A DNA stretch of 64,000 nucleotides, taken from the NCBI RefSeq assembly GCF_964355755.1, contig NC_092672.1, positions 19,838,501-19,902,500 on the forward strand, read 5' to 3'. Positions within the stretch are counted from its first letter, which is position 1. Every line of letters begins with the position of its first letter. Below are positions 12,001-27,000 of this stretch, piece after piece. A program made the translations under genes and the position numbers. Under the pieces are notes generated by a model. It saw only the letters and a program-made list of their open reading frames with translations, was not told the origin of the DNA and ran no database searches. This DNA is from Antedon mediterranea (taxonomy: Eukaryota; Echinodermata; Crinoidea; Comatulida; Antedonidae).

Positions 12001-15000
12001 TGTTTTTTAAAATTGAAAACCTGAAAATACATTTGACATAGCTATTTCGCTGTCGTATACTAGGGTACAGGTAGTTGCTGTCTGCTAATCGTGGTTGTGT
12101 CTTTTTATTGGTTAAGGTTAAAATCACTGGTGCATCACTGGATTAGAGTTATTAAATCTACACTCTACTGCCAGAGTTATTAACACCACTGGCGCGGCGT
12201 AACGTCTCTCTCACGCTAATCCGCGACCTAGTTCAGACACAAATGTATGTACGCCGCTTACATAACGGCACCTTAACGCCGTGAGTCTGAACAAGAGAGA
12301 GTATTACGTTTCATGCCATGTGACACAAAATCCAGGTACACGATCCTAATTACTGTCATGTGAGAGATTGCGGTAAAACAGCCAGAGAGTATCGTGTTTC
12401 ATGCCATGTGACCAAAAAAAACTAGGTCTGCATTAATTACGTTCTTCAGTCTTTTTGAGTGACTGACTGAACGTTCTGATACTATATTTAGAAAGAATTT
12501 TGTAAGATCTTTTTTGTCTGTATCGTTTCTGGATCGACTCAACATTCGCTATATACGAAGGTCGCACCCACCATGAATTGACACGATTTTTTTACAGTAC
12601 AGTATATTTACTTGTACTTTATTTTCAAATGGCCGATTTAACCGATTCGCGAAAGTTTCATGTCGCGAAAGTTTCTGGTTTTACAGTATTCCTTACTTTG
12701 AAATACTGTACGTAACAACTCACAAAACATGTCAAATTACTGTTATTTTTTGCCATTTTTTTAGTGTCTATCCTTAAATTTAAGGAAAGTGATATAGCCT
12801 ATCGTGTGTGGCCCCTCAATAAACATCAGCCTGCCAAATGTGAGCACGTACCGTAACATTCAGCAGCTTCGGAGGAGATACGTAAAATTACGGGAAAAGG
12901 CATTAATATATAGATTTAATTATGTATTTTCATATCTAGAGAGGATTTATTTAATTACATGTTACCATATTACATCCATAAAAATTCATTCAAAAAGCCA
13001 ATTATATATTCCTATTATTACGGTAGTGTACAGTTTGAATATACAGGTAAACAGAAATATACATCAGTCAGTACCATTGTCTGATGCCTTATATACAATT
13101 TCATTTTTTTTTTTGACCAATAATTGTTCTTTAAATATCAACAAATTGACTTTAGTTAGATGTACAATTGAATAATAAACAGCAAGAAATATTTACTATA
13201 TATGGTGTATATTTGCATATTTTTAAAATTTGATAATGTTTATTTTGAATCAAAAATATAATATTTATTTTAATATTTTATTAGAATAGAAACTGAAAAA
13301 ATTCATGCAATGTAATTATAGTATGTATCCATGAGATTATTTAAAAACTCTATGGGATACATTGACCCACTTCCTACATGCTTAATAATGCATGTTCCGA
13401 TGTCTCATCATAAAGCGTAGACTATACACCTGATTGAAAAAATAGTTTTTCATACATAATTTGTATTGAAAAACTATTCTTTTTAAATCATCAAACCCAA
13501 AGTTGTTTAATGCTGGGGTGTCTGAATTTCAAATTTATTTAGTATTTATGTTCAAATTTATATTATTGTTATAAAACCAGAATAGGTTTTTGTTTTAGTT
13601 GAGTCTGAGTGTATATCAACTTAATATTTAAGCTTAAATAAATAAACAAAAACATTTGTTTTTAGAAAGGAGAGACACCAGAGTCTATGGTAAAAAACAA
13701 TGTGGACAGCACATTCCAGTCAGAAAAAATTAAGATTTTAAAATATTTTGACAGTGAGTAAAGTTTAATTTTATTTTTCTAAATTCTTCCTTTAAAGGAC
13801 AACTTTACCGAGAAAACTCATGAGGTAGATTTTGCTAAGCACACTTTGACGTCACAGTAATTTACAGAGACGGTTGTACAGCGAGCGCGCGCGGTGATAT
13901 CGTAAATCTCGCAATTGTTCTGAAATCATATGTACATCCCTATACATTGTCAAAATATGGTTATCGGTAAAATTGTCCTTTAAAGGCCAACCAGCTAAGG
14001 TAGACTTTCAGAAATAGTTGATTATCTTTATCAGACTTTGAACATAAAATATAACTGTGAATAGGGATGATTTAACATTTTGACATTGTTAGTTTATCTT
14101 TTTTGTTTATATGCACTTGGCAAATAACCCTTGTGATTGTTGGGATCTTCTTTTTTTTTAATTTAATATTAGAATTAGTTCCTGCAGAGATATTTGGCAA
14201 AGGTAAAGATGCTATTAAAATATATAAAGAAGAACTTGCATCTGGTAAAATCTCAGTTGTGAATTCAAGATGTATGTTCCTGGGGAAAGAAGGTGCTGGC
14301 AAGACTAGCTGTGTAAAGGCTATGGTTGGAGAAAGGTAACAATTAAAATTATATATCTGCAGTAAAAGAATTAATTTTGATTTTGTCATAAGAGACTTCA
14401 TCACCTGTTAGATTGCTATAGAGAATATTCTACAGGTTTTTTTTTGCATTTTACACAAAAATATTATAATTTGTAAATTTGTACAATACATATCTTATAC
14501 TGGCAAGATTTTGTATTTTTTGAATAATTATTCTCATTCTCATAATAGTTTACTTTGTTTCTATAGTAATCAAAATTATATTAATTCTATTCACTTCTAT
14601 CAAATAAGTTCATAAGTTTGTGATAACATATACACATAACAATAGTGTGTACACCAACAAATATATAAAAACACAATTGTAACATTGGCCCTGTTTCTGC
14701 TGCCAATCCCAAATATACCGTATAAATATACCGTATAAATATAACGTATATGAAATTCGTGCATCGTTCCCGCTCCACATACTTCGTGGGTGGGCTGTAA
14801 AAAAGTTGGTTTCCATTACCCAAAATGCATTTCGTGAGACGGAAGTATGGATTGACCTAGAGTCTCGTGTAGTGAGGTTACATGACAAAAACAAAACAAT
14901 GATGGTTTCTCAAAACGTCGTAGCATTGTTTTTTATTTTAAATCTAATGAGCAGAAGTGGCAACGAATTTACACCGCACAAACAATCTAGAAATGTAGAA

Positions 15001-18000
15001 TGGGCATTGACTAGATTTATGCAAAGAAGACGACGGTGTTTGCCGATAACTTTGGCGTTATTAAGTCTACCACAAATTCTGCTTTTATTTTGTTTGAGAT
15101 ACTTTTGTAAATCTCGGTATCTCTTCTGTTACCATGCAGTCTCCCCCCAACCTTCGCTTCTCCCCACAATTGAATTGCAAAAATAGTTATTTCTTCAGTC
15201 CACAGTGATATTTTGATCTGTTGCTTGCTTATACACGTGTGTGTCAATGCAGCAGAAAAACCAAACAAACGCGTCACGCTCTGTTAGTTTTTGACCTCGT
15301 GTCATGGGCCGGGTCACATATACGGTATATTTTGAGTGCAGCAGAAACGGTTTACGAAATATACGGTATATTTTGGAATATACCGTATAATATCCACAAA
15401 CGATGGGGATATTTATGCGGTATATATACCGCATATATATACGGTATACTTTTTATGAGACCCATTTCTGCTGCCAAAAAATATACCGTATATAAAATAT
15501 ACCGTATATATACAGTATATTTTTGGCAGCAGAAACGGGGCCATTGTTATACTGACTGCAATTATACTGACTACTCTTGAAACAGCCGCTTGTTCCCTTA
15601 TGTACCAAAACGTAACTTACCTATTAGATTAGTTTGTGTCCACCAATATGCAAATGTATATAAGTAGGAAACACTAGTATTTTTTACAATTCATGGTTGT
15701 CATCACTGAAAATGTAATATCCAGTTTTGTCCTGAACAGAATGATATTTTGATTTGTTCCATCTATTTAACTTGCATATTGGGAGTTCAACTTTACTATA
15801 CTTTGTTATAACAGTTTCAATTCTAAAGAACCATCCACAGATGGCATTGTTACCACAACAGTGTTTCAATCAACTAAGAAAGATTCTGGAAAATGGAAAA
15901 AGATAAAGAATGTAAATGGTGAGATAAAGCAACTTATACATATGTTTCAACATGGCATATAAACACATTTGTCTAAATGTTGCTAGTTTTAATATTAACA
16001 TTTATTTTTTTTGTGAAACTGTGTATAATAATGCTGATGACAGACCTACTTAAATGTGACTATACACTATATTCAATTATTATGACGTTGCACAATGGTT
16101 ATACCAAAAGTGTATATTAGATATTGGATATTTTTTTCATTTAGAAAGATTTTTATTCTTCTATGCCTAATGAAATGCACACATCAAACAATTGAACTAC
16201 TTTTCCTTTCTACTATTTCTTTTAAACACACCTCATACAACCTCTATCATAATTGTTTACCTATTTCTTGCTTTCTACAGATATGGAGATATCAAAGCAA
16301 GCCCATTCAAGTGCAATAGAAAAAAAAATTGATCAGAGGTTAGAAAAAGGTAGGCACACCCTAAGCAATTAAAAAATGTTCAACATCTAACTAATGTTCC
16401 CATTGTTTTATTATTTTTATTTATTTATTTATAAACATAATTATTTAAAATGAATACAATTTTCATTAAATATAATGTTCTGACAAATGATTCATGTAAA
16501 GATAATAATTGAGAAATACTTTTAACAATACATATCCATTTTGTTTTGGCTTATAGAACATATGATAAAAAGTGCTTATTTAAATAATTCATTATTATAT
16601 AAAGAAAAAGACATCACAATTAACATAATTATTGTTAAAATTGTTCTTTTTTTAAAAGAAGATTTGTATTCTAGTATAAATTTATTAAAAATTCTGCATT
16701 GTATTTATGTTTGAAGATTTTGTACATGGCAGCCTCCTGTAATGACATCGGGAGGTTTATTCCACACTTTGCCACCAGAAACTTGGAATTACATTTTATT
16801 TATTCTTAGGTATCTTATTGTATTGTATTTAAAGGTTTTTCCAATCAAGTTTTGTAACCCTGTCTAACAATGACCAGTTCAGTTTGATTTTCAATAGGCC
16901 TATAACACTGTATAGTAATTGTTTTTTGTTTTTTTATTGTTTTATGTAGAAGGCAGTGTTTGAATCTGGGATAAAATCAAGAATGCTACGTATAAAAGGA
17001 TGGTAGTAGGAAACAAAAACGTGAGTGACATAACTAGTATATGGGACTACGCTGGTCAACTAGAATACTATATAACGCACAGGGTATGTTTTCATTATTG
17101 TATTGTCACTTTTGGTCTGAGAGTCGCATTTAAAAAAAAATTTTTTATTGGGTTCAGATACAAATAAAAATGGAAGCTCTATAATACTAATATCTTTTTT
17201 TTCTACATGATATGTGTTCTTAACAGTTATATCTGATTCAACCATTTTGCTAAGAACTTTTTAACAGGGTTATCATTGTGTTAGTTTCATTTTCATGTGC
17301 CATTTCCCTGTTCACACAAAACACACAAACATGTGGTTTTGTTTTTGTTGTTCCATTGATGATGTTGTTTTGGCATGTCTTAACATATTCACTCTTAAAC
17401 TAGTGCCAGAGTTTGCTAGAAGGCTCCAGGGTTGAAGGGAAAAAATTACAAATTCAAAAGAAGATTGTTTAGACTTTTGGAATATTTAAAAACAAAAATG
17501 TTTAGTTTTTGATGAAAAGTTTTAAATTATTAATAACAATTCTTCAATTTATTTAACATAATCATGACTTGGCGAAATGTGCATACGTTGCACGTGCATA
17601 AAAGTGCAATTTCAGGACACCTTTCATATTCTCAAAAATTCTGCACCCCATGGCGGGTCTATGTTTTCATAGTTCAACATTTACATCATCACTATTTTGA
17701 AACTTCTAAATATGGTAGCAGCACTATGATTTTTAGTGTAAGGGTGCAATTTGTGGACAAACTGTTTCATATTCTATTATTTTCTCACCTCAGGAAATAA
17801 CTAAAAATGCGACAAATCATGCATCAGCCTCAAAATCCCAATCAATAAATTAACACATTTTTACTTTACATTGGCTGGTCTATCATTGCATTTGAACATT
17901 GTACTTTTTTCCCCGAAGTGTAAAAATGGCAATATTTCCCAAATTTAAAGTTTATTTTACTGTTTGCATGTTCTATGTATGTTTTAGTTACTATGTCATA

Positions 18001-21000
18001 CATATAGTAAATCATTGCCCATCAGGAGGGATGTCATTGTACATGCTAATTAAGTAAATGTAAAGGAAGAGACAAAATAATAGAGATATTCTGTTTTCCA
18101 AGGTTAAAATATGTACAGAGAACTTATCAAATATTATTATGAAGTGTTATGACATTTTTACTAATAAATACATTAAAAAAACTAGAGGGTACTCCGATAG
18201 TACAAACCTCCGCCTACTGTAAAATTCCCCTACATAAAATGTCTCCGGAAAATATATTTTTTTCAATATTTTTTTTATTAGCTCTAAGTATAAAAAGGCT
18301 AACTGCACACTACAAAGTTGTAGATGAGAGTTTAGTGTAATGATTATATATCCAGCCTCTCACAGTTGAGATCGCAGGTTGAAGTCCCGCTGACCCTTCA
18401 AAATTTAAACAAAATTATATGATGAGTCATTGATCATTGTGGCTAAGTTTGGTGAGAATCAGATAAAAATAATGGTCTCTAGGCAGTAAAATAGTATTAT
18501 GTTAGTTGTGACCTTGACCTATGACCTTTTCCCCTCAAATTCGAACTCGTCCGAGCTTTTGGGGTATAGATCATTGTGGCCAAATTTGGTGAGAATCGGA
18601 TAAAAACTGTGGCCTCCAGGCTGTTCACAGACACACACACACACGCACACAAACACACAAACATACATGGGTGAAAATATAACCTCCTTGGCGGAGGTAA
18701 TAAGGTGAACATGTTAAAACAATAAAAAAAAAGTCTATTGGTAACTCTACATATTTTAATTATTTCAGTTTTTTTTGACAAGTACAGTATCGTACTGTGT
18801 TGCATTTAATGTCATGGACAAATTGGATGAGCAAGCTAATCCACGAGATTCGTCAAAAGTAAGTATTTTAGACAAATCAGAAATACATTATTAGCAAATT
18901 TTTAAATTGTAAATGGTGTGGTACTAAAGCCTGTTTTACTGTTGATCGTTGAGTTGCGTTGAACTGTCGGATTCAATGATTTTACAGGAAAAGGGGGTAA
19001 AAATCAACCTTGATAATCGTTAAAATCTAAAATCGTTAAAGTTGAACCGAGTTTAACTGTAACGTTAAAATCGTTAAAACTGACCAATCAAATGGCCACA
19101 AATTAGTCATTGCAGTTTGTGAAAAAAATAGGTACGTGCTGATATTTCTTGAATTTTAAAACGCAACGATGTTTTTCACGTTTTTTGTACCTTTTTAAGG
19201 TCTGATATTACAAAAAAACAAATGTAAGTCAAATTAAATTATAATATTAAAACAATTTAATTTAATGTTTGTCTTTAGTGTAAGCCTAGATTAAGATATC
19301 AGAGAAAGCATGTCCTAGGCTGGGTTGAAGCATAAAAACCTGTAACTTTTTCAATTTTCATGCGGGCCCGGCTGAGCGTGGCCGCACTTGGTTTTGTAAT
19401 ACTTCACGTAATTGAGAGAACCAAGGAACTATGAACGATTGTGTAAAACTGTAACTATTGGCGGTCCGGCTCATTCATCATCATCGTTATTTTATTTTAA
19501 ACTCAACGCAACTTAACGATCGACAGGAAAACAGGTTTTAAGCATGGTTCCCACTAGAATGCAACGCAGCGATGTATATTGACGCTAAAGTGCTGAAAAC
19601 ATCGCAGGTTTGATTTCACCCAGGCGAGGGCAAACACAATTATTGGAAGGGCATTTTCTTACATTGGGTCGATAGTGGGAACCAAGCTTTAAAATCTGCA
19701 TTTGTTTAGCAGTTTTAGCTCCAGTTTCAATTGTTGAGGCTGTACATTAAGATGCTGAGAAGGCATTAATACATCAACACAATACAAGTTGTATTTCAAC
19801 ACTAAATTTACTTCTCCATTGCAAGCTTTACACAACATCATGGATTATAAAATAAAAGCCTTGAATTGTGATGTTCATTCTAAAATTGTAACCCACTAGT
19901 TACAAAACTAGCAAAAAAGATGCCAAACCTCACACAAAGAAATTGCAAAATATAAAAAACCATTGAAATAAAAAAAAATGTAAATGTTAAAAAAAAACAG
20001 TTTTAAAAGTTTATGTCTGCATCTGCATCATCTAATTTTTATTATTCCAATATTCTATGACTGTGACTTACCAATTCATATTTTATCATTAATCTGTCGA
20101 CTGATTGACAACGTGTATGTTATGTTATGTCCCTCTCATGCACGTTGTCACTTTCTGATGCGCACCCAAGATTAATATTCTCACAGCACAAAGTCTCATA
20201 TCCAAAGTCCCGTATTGCTTTCATTTTGTAGCTTACAGATTTCAAAATAAAGGAATACTTTGTGTATAACTAAATAAATGGCCGTAAATAGTAAATAGAA
20301 TTTTATTCTTGACAATTTGTTTCTTTTTTTGAAAATAATTTGTCAGGGACCGGGAAGAGTGCGCTTTTATTATAGCCTTAAATTGTGATGTTCATTCTAA
20401 CATTGTAACCCACTATACTGTAAATTTATATCCTCTTTTAACACAGCATATTAAAACAGAATCCAGCTTTCAACTTGTATGCACAAATGTGAAACATTGT
20501 CTGACATGCAAACAACACATGTGGTACATATACCACAAAGCAACATGCATGCAAATTTATAGATTTGCAAAATACTTTTCTTGACGAAACAAAATACTGC
20601 AAGCTTGCGTCGCAACATCAATTCAAAACCACTGATCCATTTATGTATTTTATTTATTCATTTAGCATCCATTCAACAATACATTTAAAATACATAAACA
20701 AAAAATAAAATGACATATACTACTGTCATGTTATTGAAAACAAACATGTCTGAACAACACCCCTGGATGACTTGTTTTGACACCATATTCTTTTCTGGCT
20801 GACTGACCTGGATGGTGTTTACCGGCATATTTGGGACCCAGACAGTGGCCAGTTACTATTAATAGTTAGTAATAATAATTGTTAAAGACACTCTCATTAG
20901 GATACTGCAGAGAAAGGAGGTAGAAAATAAAATAATAATTTCATTATTAATAGTCTGCAGTAGTATTTAATTATAACACTACACATTTGGTTTTTAATTT

Positions 21001-24000
21001 ATACCTAATATACATTCTCATTTTAGGGTCCACTAGGAATGACTAATTTGGACATGAATTTGTTCTGGATAAGATCCATTTATGAACATACTGTGTCACA
21101 ACATGGTTCAGGAAACACTATTTCAATTGACGGCAAGAACATAGAGTCACCTCCCATCTGTTTGGTTGCAACTCATGTGGACAAATTGCCTGGGACAGCA
21201 TCAGAAAAAGAGGAAGAGGTAAATAGCTATAGTATATTTATATTTGATAATTTCTTCTCTTTCTTAACTCAACTCTTTCAACATTAGCGCTCTGAGCAAC
21301 TAAATGCAACTAACCTCAACTGACGTCCGCAACACACAGAAATGTAGACATAGTTCATTTCAGTTGCCCATGTTCTATTTTTTCTGGAAGTGCAACTAAA
21401 AAGTTTGAAATGCGTCACACGTGTGGTATGGGTAGAGATCGGTTCAATGTTACCTTATAAGTGCTCACGCATACTAGTTCCTTCCTACACGTGGTAAGGT
21501 AAGTTAAGATTTTACTTTATTGTTGCTCACAAAAAGGTTGACTGTAGACAACCCATTAACATCAAAGCATTTTCAGGTCAAATGTTTTTACAATCAATCA
21601 ATATATAATATGAAAATTTTAAATTGACATGAATTACAAAGCAAAAGTGTTATAAATACATATTTAATTGAAGAATCTATATATTATTGCTACTAAATTT
21701 GTTGCATAATTTTACGTATCTCCTCCGAAACCACAAAACGGTATGTGCTCACATTTGGCACACTGATTTATTGAGGGACCGCACACGATAGACTGTCACT
21801 TTCCTGAATTTTAAGGATAAACACTAAAAACAGGCACAAAATAACAGTAATTTGACGTCTCAGCGACCATGTTACATCCATGTATAAACTACACATCCTC
21901 CTCTGTTGGTATACCGCCATGGTCTACAAACACCATGCCAGGCTACCAAATTAAAACAGTGTTTAGTCTCGGCAGCCGGTCAACTGTATAGAATGATCAC
22001 GTCGTTAAAGTTTTAATTACTTAGGCACCTATCCTTTGAATAGAATTCGAGTTTGGCTCGGTGAGTAAAACGGCGTGGCCATTGATATCAATGCTTAGTA
22101 CGTTCGAGTTCAAATCCGCGATAGTGTAAATAATAAGTATAAATAAAATGAATAAGTACACAAAGGAATTGCAAAATATAAAAAAAACCATTGAAATAAA
22201 AAAAAATGTAAATGTAAAAAAAAACACACACACAAAACTAAAACGAATCCAAATGGGTGTCGTGTTTCCAAAAAATATCAAATATCAACGAAAAATAAAC
22301 CCAAAATTTTAAAGTTTGTGTCCGAGCGCATCATCTAATTTTTATTATTCCAATATTCTATAACTTACCAATTGATATTTCATATTTAGTCTGTCGACTG
22401 ATTGACAACATGCATGTCCCTCTCATGCACGTTGTCACTTTCTGATGCGCACCCAAGATTAATATTCTCACAGCACAAAGTCTCATATCCAAAATCCCGT
22501 ATTGCTTTCATTTTGTAGCTTACAGATTTCAAAATAAAGGAATTCTTCATGTATAAAAAAATAAATGGCCGTAAATAGTTCTGAATTATATTCTTAACAA
22601 TTTGTTTATTTTTTAAAGGGCTGAGAAGAGTGCGCTTTTATTATACCTAATCATCCCATGCGAATTGTTATTAAGGCAGACAAGACTGCGTGCGAGGCTC
22701 GCACACAAAACAATTGGAAAATATCAAAACCATTGAAATTTAAAAAAATGTAAATTAATAAAAATGAACATACTGTACACAAACAAAACGATTCCAAATG
22801 GTTTGATACATTGTTGAATATGAAAACAATTTAACATTTGTTTTTACGCAGCAATATGTTTTTCATTCGATTTATGTCCACTTTTTTATTTTCTCTGTGA
22901 ATTAAATAATGAATACACCATGAAAACACCCAAAATAATAATATTATTATTATTACATTTATTTACCCAGGGTAGCCCAAACAGTTAAAAACTGGTTTTC
23001 ATCGTGAATATAGTTTGGTATTTTATACTTTCATTAGTGTTTGCGTGCATTATTTAATTCACACTGCACAACTTTTCTTTACCATCTTTTATTTTTGTAA
23101 AGTCTGAACAGTCAAAAAGTAAAGTCTAAAATTCCATATCCAGTATTGCTTTTATTTTTTAGCTTAAAGACCCCTTCCCTGCAATTTTGGACGTTTTTTG
23201 GAAAATAATACATATATATCACTTTAAAAACATTAAACCATGTCATTCCTTGTCTTAAATCTACGTTTTATGGTAAATTATGATAAAAAGTGAGAAACAA
23301 TGCACTACCTAAGTAGCTCGCGGCGATCGACCTCTCGTGGACGGTCTTAGGCCTAGCCTGGCTAGGCTTAGATTTGTAGGCCTAGCTGGTAAACATCGGT
23401 AACGTACGAACATCGTACGCTAGCTATATACCTAGCCTGACGTTGTATAGTTGCTGCATTAATAGAGAGAAATGGCGAACCGACGTCTAAAATCCGAGTG
23501 GGTATAAAATCATAACAAACCGTTGAGGGCGGCACATTTCCTATGTTTATACACGTGAATCATGGCGTCGTCTAACCAATGTTGTTGCTGTAACGCTCGT
23601 AATTCTTTTCTATTTGTGTATTTAGTCATCCATCATTCACAATCATATTCCTAAAAATATCTCATATCTGTATGTCTACATTAGACTAGGCCTATAGTAT
23701 TATAGTAGAATGGTGTTATCAAGTATTCATTACTGGCGGTAGCCCCCCGGCCCTCTGCAGGAAGTATAGCCACATAACAAAATGGCAGTTGTCAAGCTGA
23801 AACTAAATGCTAGGCCTACGTCTACTAGAGATGCTCTATTTAGTCTTATTACCTAGCTAGGAGATGCCTAGCAGCACCCTAGCTAAAGTAGTAGTAGTAC
23901 AGTATGCAATAAAGAATTTCCAATATTATTATTATTATTATAATAACCGATAATCCGTGCTAGGCTCGCTCGAGCAGGCCTACTCGAGGTACTACACAGC

Positions 24001-27000
24001 ATCAGCGAAACTATCTAGCTAGGGCCTAGAGCTGGGTACAGTATATAACAAAAACGCGTCTTAATTCAATCCAAATTGAAATAAAATATGTTAAGATTTG
24101 CCCATATAACATTAAAATTGTTAAGGGTGTTGCAAAAAAAAAGATACTGCTATTATGTGTGTTTTAAACGTTCTTTTCTAACTACCTTTTTAACTCAACC
24201 CATCGGAATTTCCCATACAAAAACATGTGGCGAAATGGTTTGTTTACAATCTATACCCACTCGGTGAAATTTGAGTGACGTCATCGCGGTTCGCCATTTC
24301 TCTCTATTGTCTTTCTATTTTTGCCAGACTCCGTTGATACAATTGGGGAAAACCCGGTATTTTCGCTGAAAAGTTAGGAGTCTTCCATTTGTTTTGGCCT
24401 CACGATCGATCGAAAAGTGGGCGAATTACAGGTGAAAAACAAAAATATCAATCCGCGCGCAATGCATTTAGGGATTTATAGCGGGCCGCTATATTTATTA
24501 AAATCGACTTATTTTTCACATTTTTAACCGTTTAAAGACGAAAAAAGTTATCGCAATAGGACCATATAGTATTATTTTTACATTAAATATAGTTTGTGAT
24601 CTTAAATTAGATCTAAAAAACGTAGGAAATGGGGCTATTAAATATATTTCAAAAGCCCCTTTCTCACAGATGTGCCTGCAATATACCGGTACAGTGCTGG
24701 CGTCGTGCCGGTATCGTTACCGGCATATACCCATTCTCATCGGACTATCGTGCCGGAAATATAACCGGTATATACCGGCTTTCTGTGAGAAAGGAGTCGG
24801 GCATATTCGGCCAATAAAAAGTCTCTGACAAAATAATTATTGAGGGCGCCCTTTATTGTTATTATTTTTGTCTAGCGATGATATGGCGGCGAATGTTAAG
24901 TTACAGATTATTATCTTCCTTTATAGCATATTTATGCAATACATGCTATGTACAGTATATTGTGCATATATTATACAGGTATAGCAATTAATTTGCCGTC
25001 ATCGGCAATCTGTAAAACACCTTAGAAGGCTGTAGGCCTACAATTTACAAGGCGACGAAAGGTCAGGCACCAACAAACAAAGAGCTAATGCTGGCCTACC
25101 CTAGCGGCCTATATAGATTATGCTACAAATTTCTTCTTGTCCCCTTATTTTAAGCAGCTCTCTTATCTCATTATCCCTCCAGTTCGACATTATTATTGTT
25201 AATTGAATTGAATAGGCGCCAAAGTGATACACTTGACTGCGCAAGGTGTCAAAGCCTCGACGGGGGGAACCCCGGAATATAACGGCAATACGTTCTCACA
25301 GAATGCCCGTCTGGCATTGCGGGGAATATCCCTAGAATATTACTAGGTCTAAAGCAGGTCATGTCGATGCCGGCATGGTGCCGGCATGATGCCAAGACGA
25401 CCCGTTCTCACAGAAAACCATACCGGCATGGTAATGGTATATTCCCGCAATATTCCTGGCACACAACTCTGTGAGAAAGGGGCTAGTGTGAAGAGATAGT
25501 GTGGAACAAAATCAATGGCTGTAAAATAGTAGAATATTTTAATAATTTGTCAAAATACTTTAATCAGAGTGCGCTTTTATTATTAAAGGTGTGCTTCAAC
25601 AATGCCTTACACCTGCTTCTAATAAACCTAGGTCATGCAGTGCCAGCACCATGTTTGTAGAAAATCGCATCTGCTCGTTCTACGAACTACAGCGTAAGGT
25701 GGTGTATGGCATGTTGTGCAGGTTGGGCAAGCCCGTAGCCAGGGTTGTAGGGGGTTGTAGGGTTCAAACGAACCCCCCTTTTCCTGAAGTGCCCTTTCAA
25801 ACCAGACTAGCCTAGGCATAGGCATAGGCCTAGGCTAGCCCATATCATGGTTTTTTTGCCTTTTCTGTAGTATAGCCAGCAGGAGAATGTTACTTTTATT
25901 ACTAAATAGCAAGATCGTATCATTAAAATAGCTATTAATCCCGCCGTTTCCTGTGTATTTTCAATTTTCAAATTTAAAAATGCGTCATTTGCCGTCTCTG
26001 ACTATAGTATTAGCCCCGCAGAAAAAGTTACACTGCGCATGTATTGCTTACGTAGGGGACGTTCGCCACGCGTAGTGTGTAGAGAGTGTTATGGTTATTC
26101 TTGGCCTGCTTATATAAGGAGTTCTAATTAACAACTCCATGCTTAATTACTTGATCCATTTTGCGTAGGTCTCCTCTTTGTGACCATCACTCTTTTTACA
26201 CAATAATTTCCGAAAGCGACCAGTCCACCATTTTTAAGGAGCACCTGCGCAATCGCGCTCCTCAAACCAGCAATTAGCGTCGCCAAAGGGGATTCCCCTT
26301 TCCCCTGCCTGCTTTCAAGCGCCAATTATCTCGCAGTGTATCCAATCCGGTGTCACAGAAGCCGAACAAGTACCAACCAAATGGTTTCTTTTTATTAAAC
26401 AAAGCAATTTGATGATTCTTTTCCTCGAAAAATGTCAACCATTTTGGTTATTAAAATCTATCTTCTAGTATTTAGCCAGCATCGCATGTGTGACAGCCCT
26501 TTGTAAACACAGCCAATTGACAATTAAATAAACTGTAAAATGATACTTTGTAACTTATTATCAATATTTTGTTGACTATATATTGCTTGTTAGATTTGTA
26601 TTAGTGAAATAAAGGTAAATAACTCCGCATTTTCTGTCCGATTCTTTAGGCCTAGCTAGGCTAGGTTAGCCACTACTCTAGCTAGTTATAGGCTAAGCCT
26701 AGGTCTAAAATAGTAGGCTAGCCCAGCCAGGTCAAGTAGACCTAGTTGGCCAATGACTCCCACCCAAGTTAGACCATGGTCTTATTATTTTGTAACGTTT
26801 TGTACGATTGTTGGATGGTATCCTGCAGGCGCCAACCCCCTTTTTGGGAAAAAAGAACCCCCCTGTAAAAACCCTGGATACGGGCTTGTTGGGGAGGACA
26901 GGCAAAATGGCCACAAAATGTATTTATGAATTTGCTCTTCCTTCATCCAATATACATGGTAGATGGATAAAGCTATTGTTGTAACCACCTGACTATGTGG

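Larger units (their letters stand above)
16350..18768. other. Roc introns: AT-rich, one 'cctccgcc' element
   Basis: Outside exon H and the element at 18186-18702 I see only AT-rich sequence with generic interspersed-repeat character (for example 17540-17820). Confidence 0.5.

Noticed and set aside
6166-12292. A single 6-kb element bounded by gttcagactca ... tgagtctgaac
   Set aside because: Both sites are small members of one MITE family in opposite orientation. Unrelated repeats between them have their own boundaries, so a single element is unlikely.
14072-14404. Minus-strand 110-codon frame over the P-loop exon
   Set aside because: Antisense shadow of the Roc exon, which has splice sites and a canonical P-loop on the + strand.
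18320-18395. Functional tRNA gene
   Set aside because: A and B boxes are present, but I could not draw an acceptor stem or a normal anticodon arm; it is part of a repeat.
26143-26325. Short minus-strand frame in GC-richer DNA inside the large intron
   Set aside because: Sixty codons, no motif, inside the inverted-repeat element at 25728-26888.
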